From Deltaproteobacteria bacterium (GTDB lineage Bacteria > Desulfobacterota > Syntrophia > Syntrophales > UBA2210), in contig JAFGSH010000289.1 of NCBI GenBank assembly GCA_016934695.1, positions 1 to 14,001 of the forward strand: a DNA stretch of 14,001 nucleotides. The letters run 5' to 3'. Both the position numbers and the translations under genes were made by a program. Shown piece after piece: positions 1 to 7,155 of this stretch. Within the stretch, counting starts at the first letter, position 1; the number at the start of each line of letters is the position of its first letter. The notes under the pieces are model-generated. The model saw only the letters and a program-made list of their open reading frames with translations, was not told where the DNA came from and did not search any database.

Positions 1-1922
1 TCCCAGTCTTTCAGCTTGATGAACACCATGCCGTTGTTCTGCGCCCTGCCCGAAAAGCCGTAGCCGGAGAGGACCATGGTCCGCTCCACCGCCTCATTTT
101 CATGCTCCAAGAAATAACTGCCCACCTGCCGGCCCACCTCCTTGGTCTGCTCCAGCGTGGAACCGCTCGGCAGGATAATCTGTGCGAGAAGCGTCCCCTG
201 GTCTTCATCGGGGAGATAGGAGGTGGGCATACGCATATACAGGACCCCCATGATCCCGACGATCACCAGGAAGACGGCCAGATAGCGTATTTTTCTGTTC
301 AGAGAGTGATCAACCAGGCCCACATACCGTTTTCTGAGTCCAAAGAACATGCGGTCAAACCACATGAAAAAGGGTCGCAGGAAAAAGACCGCGTTCTCCG
401 CCGGTTCATGGCCGGCCCTGACCGGTTTGAGAAGGGAGGCGCAGAGGACCGGCGTCAGTATCAGGGCAACGACTACCGACAGGAGCATGGCGGATATGAT
501 GGTGACGGAGAACTGGCGGTAGATGACACCGGTGGAACCGGGGAAGAAGGCCATGGGGCCGAAGACGGCCGAGAGCACCAGGCCGATGCCGATGAGGGCG
601 CTGGTGATCTGTTCCATGGATTTGGCCGTGGCCTCCTTGGGTGGCAGGCCCTCTTCCACCATAATACGCTCCACATTCTCCACCACCACGATCGCGTCGT
701 CCACCAGAAGGCCGATAGCCAGCACCATGGCGAACATGGTGAGCATGTTGATGGAGTAACCGAAAAATCCCAGCATGGCGAATGTGCCCAGCAGGACCAC
801 CGGTACTGCGATAGTCGGGATCAGGGTGGCCCGTATGTTTCCCAGAAAGAGCCACATGATCAGAAAGACAAGGAGAATCGCCTCGAAGAGCGTCTTGACC
901 ACCTCCTTGATCGCCACCTTGATGAACCGGGTGGTATCATTGGGATAGGTAATCTTCAAGCCCTTGGGAAAGAAATGGCTCATCTCCTCCATCTTTGCCT
1001 TGACGGCATCGGCCGTGTCCAGGGCGTTGGCCCCGGCGGCCTGCCTGATGGCGATCCCGCAGGTCGGCCTGCCGCTTTCAGCAGTATCGATATCGTACAT
1101 CTCGCTTCCCAACTCGATCCGGCTCACATCTCCGACCCGGACGACGGATCCGTTCGGGTTGATGCGGATGGGGATGGCGGAGAACTCATCCGTCGTCATG
1201 AGCATGTTCTGGACGATTATGGATGCGTTGAGCCGCTGTCCTTCCACCGCGGGCGCCCCCCCGAACTGACCGGCGGAGACCTCCACATTGTAGACCTTGA
1301 GCGCAGCGATTACATCCTGCACCGTGAGCTGGAAGTTGTTCAATTTGTCCGGGTTGAGCCAGATACGCATGGCATATTCGGCACCGAAGACCTGCGTCTC
1401 GCCCACACCCGGCACCCGCGCCAAGACAGACTCCAGGTTGGTAACAGCAAAGTCCGAAAGGTCCGTCTTGTCCATACTGCCGTCTTCCGATATCAGGCCG
1501 ATAATCATCAGATAGTTGTGGGTTGACTTTCTGACCGAAACCCCCGTGCTTTTCACCACGTCCGGCAGGCTCGCCATGGCGAGTTGGAGCTTGTTCTGCA
1601 CTTGTGTCCAGGCGATTTCCGGATCGGTCCCGGGTTCGAAGGTCAGCTCAATGCGGGACATCCCGGCAGAATCACTGGTGGAAGACATGTACAGCAGGTT
1701 GTCGAAGCCGGTCATTTCCTGCTCAATGATCTGGGTCACGCTGTTTTCAACCGTCTCGGCGGAGGCCCCGGGATACATGGAGTACATGGCGATCGAAGGC
1801 GGAGCAATGGGGGGATATTGCGAGACCGGCAGGTTGTAGATGGCCAGCCCTCCGGCCGCCATGATGATGATGGCGATGACCCATGCAAAGACCGGACGAT
1901 CCAGAAAAAATTTAGACAACAT
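1..1922 (-). CDS. RND efflux permease, HAE1 (AcrB/MexB-like) type, partial
   Basis: Inner-membrane proton/drug antiporter subunit of a tripartite efflux pump. The reading frame is open from ATG 1920-1922 to the left edge, giving about 640 of the roughly 1040 residues normal for the family, so the C-terminal half is outside the window. It begins MLSKFFLDRPVFAWVIA, the typical HAE1 start with TM1. A YPGAS element of the porter domain follows. TM4 carries LLVDDAIVVVENVER with the proton-relay pair at Asp408-Asp409, almost the same numbering as AcrB D407/D408. A block around FFPGSTGVIYRQFSVT follows, and the second periplasmic half starts near the edge (SYLPDEDQG). A GGAGGA Shine-Dalgarno lies 7 bases before the ATG, and 14 bases separate it from the membrane fusion gene upstream, so the two are co-transcribed. 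Substrate cannot be told from sequence; drugs, solvents or detergents are usual for this class. Confidence 0.95.
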   Translation of the reverse strand, partial: MLSKFFLDRPVFAWVIAIIIMAAGGLAIYNLPVSQYPPIAPPSIAMYSMYPGASAETVENSVTQIIEQEMTGFDNLLYMSSTSDSAGMSRIELTFEPGTDPEIAWTQVQNKLQLAMASLPDVVKSTGVSVRKSTHNYLMIIGLISEDGSMDKTDLSDFAVTNLESVLARVPGVGETQVFGAEYAMRIWLNPDKLNNFQLTVQDVIAALKVYNVEVSAGQFGGAPAVEGQRLNASIIVQNMLMTTDEFSAIPIRINPNGSVVRVGDVSRIELGSEMYDIDTAESGRPTCGIAIRQAAGANALDTADAVKAKMEEMSHFFPKGLKITYPNDTTRFIKVAIKEVVKTLFEAILLVFLIMWLFLGNIRATLIPTIAVPVVLLGTFAMLGFFGYSINMLTMFAMVLAIGLLVDDAIVVVENVERIMVEEGLPPKEATAKSMEQITSALIGIGLVLSAVFGPMAFFPGSTGVIYRQFSVTIISAMLLSVVVALILTPVLCASLLKPVRAGHEPAENAVFFLRPFFMWFDRMFFGLRKRYVGLVDHSLNRKIRYLAVFLVIVGIMGVLYMRMPTSYLPDEDQGTLLAQIILPSGSTLEQTKEVGRQVGSYFLEHENEAVERTMVLSGYGFSGRAQNNGMVFIKLKDW

Positions 1923-1936
1923 CAGGGGATCCTCCG

Positions 1937-3154
1937 TCAGTTCGATTGGGTTGGCGGTAAACCCGCATTGTTATGTTCTCCGCTTTCTCTTCCGCCTCCG
2001 ACAGCGGCAGGTTGCGTCTTCACGGACATGCCGTGGGCTACCCTCTGTATCTCCTCCACGACAATCCGATCGCCGGCGGCAAGACCGGAAGTGACCAGCC
2101 ACTGGTCTCCCATGGCCCGGTCTATGGTGATCTGCCGCTGTTCGACCGTGTCTTTTGAGTCGACAACCAGGGCATAGGGATTCCCTTTGGGATCACGCAA
2201 TACGGCCTGCTGGGGGACGAGTATGGCCGCCTCGTTGACCCCCTCTCGCACCACAGCCCTCACAAACATCCCCGGAAGGAGGATACCGTCGGGATTGGGG
2301 AAGACGACACGCAGCGTGACGGTCCCCGTCGTCTGGTCCACCGTGACGTCGCGAAACTGCAATGTCCCCTCCGAGGGATACACCGCACCGTCTTCCAGAA
2401 GAAGCCTGACCCTTTTCTGCCCGGTCCCGTCCTGACTCAGTGTCCCGGACTCGATGCGGCGTTTGAGCCTCAACAGTTCGGCAGTCGACTGGGGAACATC
2501 CACATACAAGGGATCCATCTGTTGAATGGTGGCCAGTGCGACGGGCTGATACGCCGTCACCAGGGCCCCTTCCGTCACGGAGGATCGGCCGATGCGTCCC
2601 GATATGGGGGCGGTCACGGCGGTGTATTTCAGGTTGATCCGTGCCGTATCGACCATCGCCTTCCAGTACTGGATATCCGCTTCCGTCTGCTTCAGCGCAG
2701 CGGCGGCATCGTCGTAGTCCTGCCGGCTGACAGCCTTGTCGGCCAAGAGTTCCCGAAAACGCTCGGCCTTGAGCCGGGTTGCCAGGAGATTCGCCTCAGA
2801 CCGGTTGAGAGCGGCCTCGGCATTGTCAAGTGCAGCCTGAAAGGGAGCGGGATCGATCTGGTACAGCAGTTGCCCCTCCTTGACGTTCCCACCTTCCGTA
2901 AAGAGACGTTTCTGTATCAGGCCGTTGACCTGTGGCCGGATCTCGGCGACACGAAAGGCGATCGTGCGGCCGGGCAGTTCCGTGGTAAGTGTAACCTTCT
3001 GTTGCTGAATCGTCACCACGCCCACTTCCGGAACCGGAGGTGGAGCGGAAGATTTCTCATGGCCATTGCATCCTGCAAGGTACAAGCAGCTCAACAGGGC
3101 CACCACAATCATGTCTTTCTTACCAATCATCTGCACACGATGAGTCAATTGCAT
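1937..3154 (-). CDS. Periplasmic membrane fusion lipoprotein (AcrA/MexA type) of RND pump
   Basis: Adaptor that links the RND permease to an outer-membrane channel. I place the start at ATG 3152-3154, giving 405 residues. It overlaps the stop of the tetR-type gene as TAATG and has AGGAG about 6 bases upstream; an in-frame ATG 24 bases earlier has no such site. A lipoprotein signal peptide ends in LAGC with the lipidated Cys29. The lipoyl/barrel-sandwich halves lie near residues 68-102 (ends QIDPAPF) and 175-200 (TAVTAPISGRIG), with an alpha-hairpin coiled coil between them at about 105-170. A beta-barrel follows (DVTVDQTTGTVTLR, PGMFVRAVV) and then the membrane-proximal domain. Length and order match the AcrA/MexA family. 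It sits between its repressor and its permease, with 14 bases to the latter. Confidence in family is high; the substrate is unknown. Confidence 0.95.
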   Translation of the reverse strand: MQLTHRVQMIGKKDMIVVALLSCLYLAGCNGHEKSSAPPPVPEVGVVTIQQQKVTLTTELPGRTIAFRVAEIRPQVNGLIQKRLFTEGGNVKEGQLLYQIDPAPFQAALDNAEAALNRSEANLLATRLKAERFRELLADKAVSRQDYDDAAAALKQTEADIQYWKAMVDTARINLKYTAVTAPISGRIGRSSVTEGALVTAYQPVALATIQQMDPLYVDVPQSTAELLRLKRRIESGTLSQDGTGQKRVRLLLEDGAVYPSEGTLQFRDVTVDQTTGTVTLRVVFPNPDGILLPGMFVRAVVREGVNEAAILVPQQAVLRDPKGNPYALVVDSKDTVEQRQITIDRAMGDQWLVTSGLAAGDRIVVEEIQRVAHGMSVKTQPAAVGGGRESGEHNNAGLPPTQSN

Positions 3155-3789
3155 TACCCTCTCCTTTTTAACCCGCACATAAAAATATCCGTCACCTGCC
3201 GTGCGTCTTTCTCGACATCGCCGGAAACCCCGTCATGGATACGCTGCATCACCATTCCCATATTGGCCTCGATGAACATGGCGGCAACCTTCTCCGCGTC
3301 CAGGGGGGCGAAGAGGCCCTCCTGGACTCCCTCCTCCAGGACGGCGGCCACCTGTCTGACGGTATTCCGGTACCGGCTGTCGGTAAAATGATTTCTCTCG
3401 GAACGCGTCCTCTCCCGATCATACATGAGCACACGGATCAATTCCCGGTGTTCATCGAAGAAGCGCAGGTGGCTCAGCGAAAATGCCTCCAGTTTTCTGT
3501 CGGGGAAATCGTCACCACTCAACAGAAACGTCAACTCCTGTATCACGGGATCGAAGCTCGCCTCGAGGGCCGCATCGAGGATCTCATCCTTGTTCTTGAA
3601 ATAGACGTAGAGCGTCCCCTTCGCGACGCCGGCCTCAGCCGCCACCCGCTCCATCGTGAGACCCGGGATGCCGTCTCTCATCAGCAGGCTTATAGCACTG
3701 TCCAGGATGCCCTGCCGCGTAAAGGCCTCCAGGGCTTTTTTCCGCTCCTGTTTCTTATCACACTCCACGTCAAAAAACCGCCCGGTCAT
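3154..3789 (-). CDS. TetR/AcrR-family transcriptional repressor
   Basis: Probable local repressor of the efflux operon it heads. The protein has 211 residues. The N-terminal DNA-binding domain (about 20-70) has the TetR signature LTMERVAAEAGVAKGTLYVY with FKNKDEIL after it, covering the helix-turn-helix at roughly 44-66. The rest is the all-helical ligand-binding and dimer domain, whose ligand cannot be predicted. Its stop codon overlaps the start of the membrane fusion gene (TAATG), so translation is probably coupled and the repressor is made with its target. The ATG 3787-3789 lies only about 12 bases after the predicted transcription start and has no visible Shine-Dalgarno. A later GTG (3766-3768) is an alternative start but has none either. 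An operator-like sequence overlaps the promoter, which fits autorepression. Confidence 0.93.
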   Translation of the reverse strand: MTGRFFDVECDKKQERKKALEAFTRQGILDSAISLLMRDGIPGLTMERVAAEAGVAKGTLYVYFKNKDEILDAALEASFDPVIQELTFLLSGDDFPDRKLEAFSLSHLRFFDEHRELIRVLMYDRERTRSERNHFTDSRYRNTVRQVAAVLEEGVQEGLFAPLDAEKVAAMFIEANMGMVMQRIHDGVSGDVEKDARQVTDIFMCGLKRRG

Positions 3790-3794
3790 TTTTT

Positions 3795-3836
3795 GGACTG
3801 ATTGGTCGATCTACAACCTTCCTCACGTTGTGTCAA
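3795..3836 (-). promoter_or_regulatory. Promoter and candidate operator of the tetR-MFP-RND operon
   Basis: Read on the minus strand, TTGACA (3831-3836), a 17-base spacer and TAGATC (3808-3813) form a good sigma70-type promoter upstream of the TetR-type gene. Immediately after the -10 box, at 3795-3807, is GACCAATCAGTCC, an imperfect dyad (GAC...GTC) of the kind bound by TetR-family repressors. A repressor there would block RNA polymerase directly. The promoter is seen in sequence; the operator assignment is inferred. Confidence 0.65.
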
Positions 3837-3875
3837 GAGATATTTATGGGGCCATCGGCTTTTTGGTCTGATTCT

Positions 3876-5420
3876 TTAACCCTTCCGAGCGTGCTTATAG
3901 GGGATCCCCAGTTTATCCATCCGCTTTCTGAGGGTGTTGGGGTGGATATCCAGGAGAGCGGCGGCCCCCTGTGCCCCATTGATCCTTCCCCCCGTGATAG
4001 CGAGGGCCTTTGTGATATGCTCCCGGTTCAGTTCGTGGAGGGTCGGGATCACGTCACCATGAGACAGGGGTGAACCTCTATCAATATCAGGACGGACCGC
4101 CAGCAGATTGTCGAATCGCAGGGTCTGCCCTCTGCTCTGGATCAACGCCCGTTCGACGATATTCTGCAGCTCACGGACATTCCCCGGCCAATTATAGTCC
4201 TTGAGCCGTTCGAGCGATCCAGGGGCGAGAGTCCGAGCGGTCCCGATCCTGAGCTCCATGCTCTTCCGTTCGATAAAGTGGTGGACCAGTGCCGGGATAT
4301 CCTCCTTCCGCTGCCGCAGGGGGGGGATCATGATGGGAACAACATTGAGGCGGAACCAGAGATCTTCCCGGAATTCCCCTCTCTGTATCATGTCTTCGAG
4401 ACGCCGGTGGGTCGCCGAAATAATACGGATATCAACGGGGACCGTTTGTGTCCCTCCGACCCGCTCGATCTCCCGGTTCTGGATGACATTGAGGAGCCGC
4501 ACCTGCACTTGCGGGGGAAGCTCACCGATCTCATCGAGAAAGATCGTACCGCCATGGGCACGCTCGAAGCGTCCCCGCTTCCGGGAGATGGCCCCGGTAA
4601 AGGCCCCTTTCTCGTGACCGAACAGTTCACTGTCGATGAGGCTCTCGGGGATGGCGCCGCAGTTCACCTTGATGAAGGGACCCTCCCGCCGGGGCGATGC
4701 ATAGTGTATCGCATTGGCGATCACCTCTTTCCCGACACCGGTCTCACCGTACAGCAGGATCGGACTGTCCAGGGGGGCCACCTGCCGCACCATGGTCATG
4801 ACCTCTCTGAGTCCGAATTCGGCACCGACAATCTCTTCCCCGGCCAGTTCCCGGAGGCTTCGCCGCAGGTACCGGTTGTCATCGGTCAGCATGTCCTTTA
4901 ATGCCAGAACCTCCTGATGCCTCATGGCGTTGGCCATGGCAACGGCAAAGGGATCGTGCACCATGCGGATTAACTCGGCGTGGACATCGGTGTACCGATC
5001 CTCTCCGTCCGCCATCAGCACCAGGACACCGATACGATTTCCTTCAAGCTCCAGCCGCATATCGATGCGCGAATGGAGGTCGATGTTCAACGCCTTGGAG
5101 ACCTCCACGATGGCGGGGATTGTGTCGGGTCGATTGATAACTTCCACCGCTTCCAGCGTCTCCCATTTGTGCGCCCTGAATTCAATTCCACCCGGGGGCA
5201 GAGAAACGGTCCTCCCGAATCCCCTGTCTTTGATCGTCCCGACCGACGCAACGATGTGGGCAACGTCCAGGGCCGGATCATAGAGCATCAACACCATGGA
5301 TGAAACAGGGAGAACCTTTCGCACATAGAGAAAACTCTCCTCCAAGGCCCGTTCGATATCCAGGCTTCCGCAGATACGAACTGCCACCTGTCTGAAAAAT
5401 TCGTTTCTATCAATATCCAT
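3876..5420 (-). CDS. Sigma54-dependent transcriptional activator (GAF-AAA+-Fis HTH)
   Basis: Enhancer-binding protein that uses ATP to remodel RNA polymerase-sigma54. I choose ATG 5418-5420 (514 residues) because AGGAG lies 7 bases before it; an ATG 30 bases earlier has no ribosome site. Domains: a GAF-like sensory region at about 8-165; Walker A GETGVGKE (225-232); the sigma54-contact loop GAFTGA (272-277) intact; Walker B GGTIFLDEIGE (290-300); arginine-finger region FREDLWFRLNV (350-360); sensor II WPGNVRELQN (411-420); and a C-terminal Fis-type helix-turn-helix (about 464-505, ending NTLRKRMDKLGI). There is no receiver domain, so it should respond to a small ligand or redox signal through GAF rather than to phosphorylation, as in FhlA/NorR-like proteins. 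It is divergent from the 101-aa protein/RND operon, its likely target. No terminator is visible between it and the TetR-type gene 86 bases downstream. Confidence 0.96.
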   Translation of the reverse strand: MDIDRNEFFRQVAVRICGSLDIERALEESFLYVRKVLPVSSMVLMLYDPALDVAHIVASVGTIKDRGFGRTVSLPPGGIEFRAHKWETLEAVEVINRPDTIPAIVEVSKALNIDLHSRIDMRLELEGNRIGVLVLMADGEDRYTDVHAELIRMVHDPFAVAMANAMRHQEVLALKDMLTDDNRYLRRSLRELAGEEIVGAEFGLREVMTMVRQVAPLDSPILLYGETGVGKEVIANAIHYASPRREGPFIKVNCGAIPESLIDSELFGHEKGAFTGAISRKRGRFERAHGGTIFLDEIGELPPQVQVRLLNVIQNREIERVGGTQTVPVDIRIISATHRRLEDMIQRGEFREDLWFRLNVVPIMIPPLRQRKEDIPALVHHFIERKSMELRIGTARTLAPGSLERLKDYNWPGNVRELQNIVERALIQSRGQTLRFDNLLAVRPDIDRGSPLSHGDVIPTLHELNREHITKALAITGGRINGAQGAAALLDIHPNTLRKRMDKLGIPYKHARKG

Positions 5421-5449
5421 CAGGTTCTCCTGATTGATCTTTTTAACCA

Positions 5450-5516
5450 TTACACCATGGCGTAATTATATACATATTTACACCATAGCGAAACCTCTTT
5501 TTACCCTATAGAGTAT
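5450..5516. promoter_or_regulatory. Three imperfect palindromes, candidate enhancer sites for the sigma54 activator
   Basis: Three 16-base related dyads lie at 5450-5465 (TTACACCATGGCGTAA), 5478-5493 (TTACACCATAGCGAAA) and 5501-5516 (TTACCCTATAGAGTAT). The first is symmetric at 14 of 16 positions, and its inner 14 bases recur in form in the third. Sites 1 and 2 agree at 14 of 16 bases. They lie about 50-120 bases upstream of the rightward sigma54-like promoter, where enhancer sites usually sit, and overlap or follow the activator's own promoter. The repeats are seen directly; the binding protein is inferred. Confidence 0.6.
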
Positions 5517-5539
5517 AATCCGTACAGTCTCTTTTTCAA
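5512..5539 (-). promoter_or_regulatory. Sigma70-type promoter of the sigma54 activator gene
   Basis: On the minus strand TTGAAA (5534-5539), a 16-base spacer and TATACT (5512-5517) make a plausible promoter, with transcription starting near 5505. The third palindrome overlaps its -10 box and the other two lie in the leader, so the activator could limit its own synthesis. A perfect TATAAT at 5465-5470 (minus) is a second possible -10 but has no convincing -35. Confidence 0.5.
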
Positions 5540-5567
5540 CATATTGACAATACAAACAATTTTTCTC

Positions 5568-5582
5568 TGGCATACCTTGCGC
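5568..5582 (+). promoter_or_regulatory. Candidate sigma54 promoter of the 101-aa protein/RND operon
   Basis: TGGCATACCTTGCGC keeps the invariant GG-N10-GC spacing and the TGGCA part of the -24 element of sigma54 promoters. The -12 element reads GCGC rather than the usual TTGC, so the match is imperfect. It lies 40 bases before the GTG start of the first gene and downstream of three palindromes, opposite a divergent sigma54 activator. That context raises confidence. No good sigma70 -10 box is paired with the nearby TTGACA (5544-5549). Confidence 0.55.
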
Positions 5583-5622
5583 ATGGCCTCAGAAACAAAG
5601 ACACACGACAGGAGGCGCAACC

Positions 5623-5928
5623 GTGCGATGGGTCGAGATCATCAGCGTGAGGTTGATTGGAGAACCCGACATCCCTGCGATACGAGGAATGGTGCAAGGA
5701 TTCGGAACGCTGTCCGGCGGAACCACCCCGACAGGGCTCAGGTTGTACCGTCACGCGACAGTGGAGATTGACGTGAGCATCCATATCCACTGGAATCGTG
5801 AAACCCAGGAGCGCCCCCTGAAAAGTCCCCTGGGACTGCGAATAGCGGATGTGATCGGCGAGTTCGGCATGGTAAACCATGCCATATGGATAGAGGATAC
5901 GGACAGAAATCCCTCATCACCCGTGTGA
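5623..5928 (+). CDS. Small uncharacterised protein (101 aa), first gene of the RND operon
   Basis: I do not recognise a named family. The GTG start at 5623-5625 is set by a perfect AGGAGG 7 bases upstream; the nearby ATG at 5628 is out of frame. The soluble protein begins MRWVEIISVRLIG and has no signal peptide or membrane segment. Its centre has alternating strand-like stretches (LRLYRHATVEIDVSIHIHW, residues 39-57). A second conserved-looking block follows at 68-91, including SPLGLRIADVIGEFG and NHAIWIE. The predicted beta-alpha-beta pattern would fit a small ferredoxin-like (dimeric alpha/beta barrel) fold, but this is inference. It lies 27 bases before the membrane fusion gene, so it is very probably co-transcribed with a complete tripartite pump. 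A cytoplasmic accessory, ligand-binding or enzyme role linked to the exported compound is possible. Codon use matches its neighbours, so it looks like a real gene. Confidence 0.85.
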   Translation: MRWVEIISVRLIGEPDIPAIRGMVQGFGTLSGGTTPTGLRLYRHATVEIDVSIHIHWNRETQERPLKSPLGLRIADVIGEFGMVNHAIWIEDTDRNPSSPV

Positions 5929-5955
5929 TACTGAAAACAACAATAGGGAGTCGGT

Positions 5956-7155
5956 ATGAAGGCAACGAAAACATATATCATCATCGGGATCGTCCTGCTC
6001 ATCTGTGCATTCGGTGCCTATGCACTCCTGGGCCGAAGTGGTTCCGAAAACGATACAAAACGGGCGGCAACCCAGGAAAAACAAATCGTATCCGTCGCGG
6101 TGACCCCGCTCAAGACCATGCGCTTCGAGCAGCGGTTATCTGTCCAGGGGACACTCGAGGCGAAGACCTATGCCAACGTGTCGGCACGGATTCCCGGCAC
6201 GATTGAGGCAATCTTCGTCAACGAGGGAGAGCGGGTCGAGAAGGGCACGACCCGGCTTTTCCAGATCGATGACGTAAAACTCCGGCGGGCGGTGGAAATC
6301 AAACGGCAGGACGTGGCGGTGGCCCGTTGCGCCCTGCGGGAAGGGGAGGCACGCCGCGAACAGGTTGAGGTCGAACTGGAGAAGGCCGAGATCGACCTCA
6401 AGCGCTTCAAGAAGCTGCACGAACAGGATGCCGTATCGAGCGATTCATACGAACGGCAGCAGTCGCGATACAAGCAGACCGCCGCATCCCTCAAACATGC
6501 CGCCAGCCTCGTCGATCTTGCCACGGAGCAGGTACGCCAGGCCGAGATCGCTCTGGCGATCGCCGAAAAGGACCTCAGCGACACCCTCATCCATGCCCCG
6601 ATCGACGGCGTGGTAAGTCACCGATTCCGGGAGGAGGGTGAGATGGTCGCAGCCGGCCAGCCCGTTCTGCGTATCGAAGACCCAACGGTCGTCGAGGCAT
6701 CGGCCTTTCTCCCTGCCCGGTATTACACACAGGTCCACCAGAAAATATCACAGCTTGTCATCACGATAGCCGGCGGCGCCGCCTGTTCCTGCCCGGTTTC
6801 ATACAAGAGTCCGACCATCAATGAGAAACTGCGGACCTTCGAGATCAAGGGTCTTTTCAAGAATCCTCCCGAAGGGGCCGTCCCCGGCGCGATGGCCTCG
6901 ACCGCCATCGTCCTTGAAAGCAGGGAGGGACAAGGGGTCCCCGCCGATGCCGTCCTGGAGCGATCGGGCAAATCGGTCATCTTCACCGCACAGGACGGGA
7001 CCGCCCGCATGGTGGAAGTCACCACGGGGATCGAAACAAACGGATACATGGAACTGCAGGGGACCACCCTCCCGGAAGGCACACCGGTCGTGACACGGGG
7101 GCAGACCTTTCTGAACGACGGGGCATCGATCAAGATCACGAAGGAGGCATCGTAA
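5956..7155 (+). CDS. Membrane fusion protein (HlyD/AcrA family) of second RND pump
   Basis: Periplasmic adaptor of 399 residues. A single N-terminal transmembrane anchor at about 8-25 (YIIIGIVLLICAFGAYALL) has no lipobox, unlike the lipoprotein adaptor of the other pump in this window. The barrel-sandwich halves lie at about 73-105 (ARIPGTIEAIFVNEGERVEKG) and 207-241 (LSDTLIHAPIDGVVS, then GQPVLRIED). A long, highly charged coiled-coil hairpin fills 108-208. The C-terminal half has the beta-barrel and membrane-proximal domains. A Cys-Ser-Cys in the barrel region (near 278-280) is unusual for a periplasmic adaptor and could form or bind something, though this may mean nothing. AGGGAG precedes the ATG by 5 bases. 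Its TAA overlaps the ATG of the permease by one base, so stoichiometric coupled expression is likely. Confidence 0.95.
   Translation: MKATKTYIIIGIVLLICAFGAYALLGRSGSENDTKRAATQEKQIVSVAVTPLKTMRFEQRLSVQGTLEAKTYANVSARIPGTIEAIFVNEGERVEKGTTRLFQIDDVKLRRAVEIKRQDVAVARCALREGEARREQVEVELEKAEIDLKRFKKLHEQDAVSSDSYERQQSRYKQTAASLKHAASLVDLATEQVRQAEIALAIAEKDLSDTLIHAPIDGVVSHRFREEGEMVAAGQPVLRIEDPTVVEASAFLPARYYTQVHQKISQLVITIAGGAACSCPVSYKSPTINEKLRTFEIKGLFKNPPEGAVPGAMASTAIVLESREGQGVPADAVLERSGKSVIFTAQDGTARMVEVTTGIETNGYMELQGTTLPEGTPVVTRGQTFLNDGASIKITKEAS

Noticed and set aside
102..1526. Long plus-strand open frame (474 codons) opposite the first permease gene
   Set aside because: Its product is rich in His, Asp and Gly with no domain, and it is antisense to a clearly coding RND permease. 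It is a shadow of GC-rich codon use.
3840..3875. Terminator after the sigma54 activator gene
   Set aside because: Only a three-base-pair stem (GCCGATGGC) is present and no T tract follows it on the minus strand.
5544..5572. TTGACA at 5544-5549 as a sigma70 promoter for the exporter operon
   Set aside because: No acceptable -10 box occurs 16-18 bases downstream; the sigma54-like element fits the context better.
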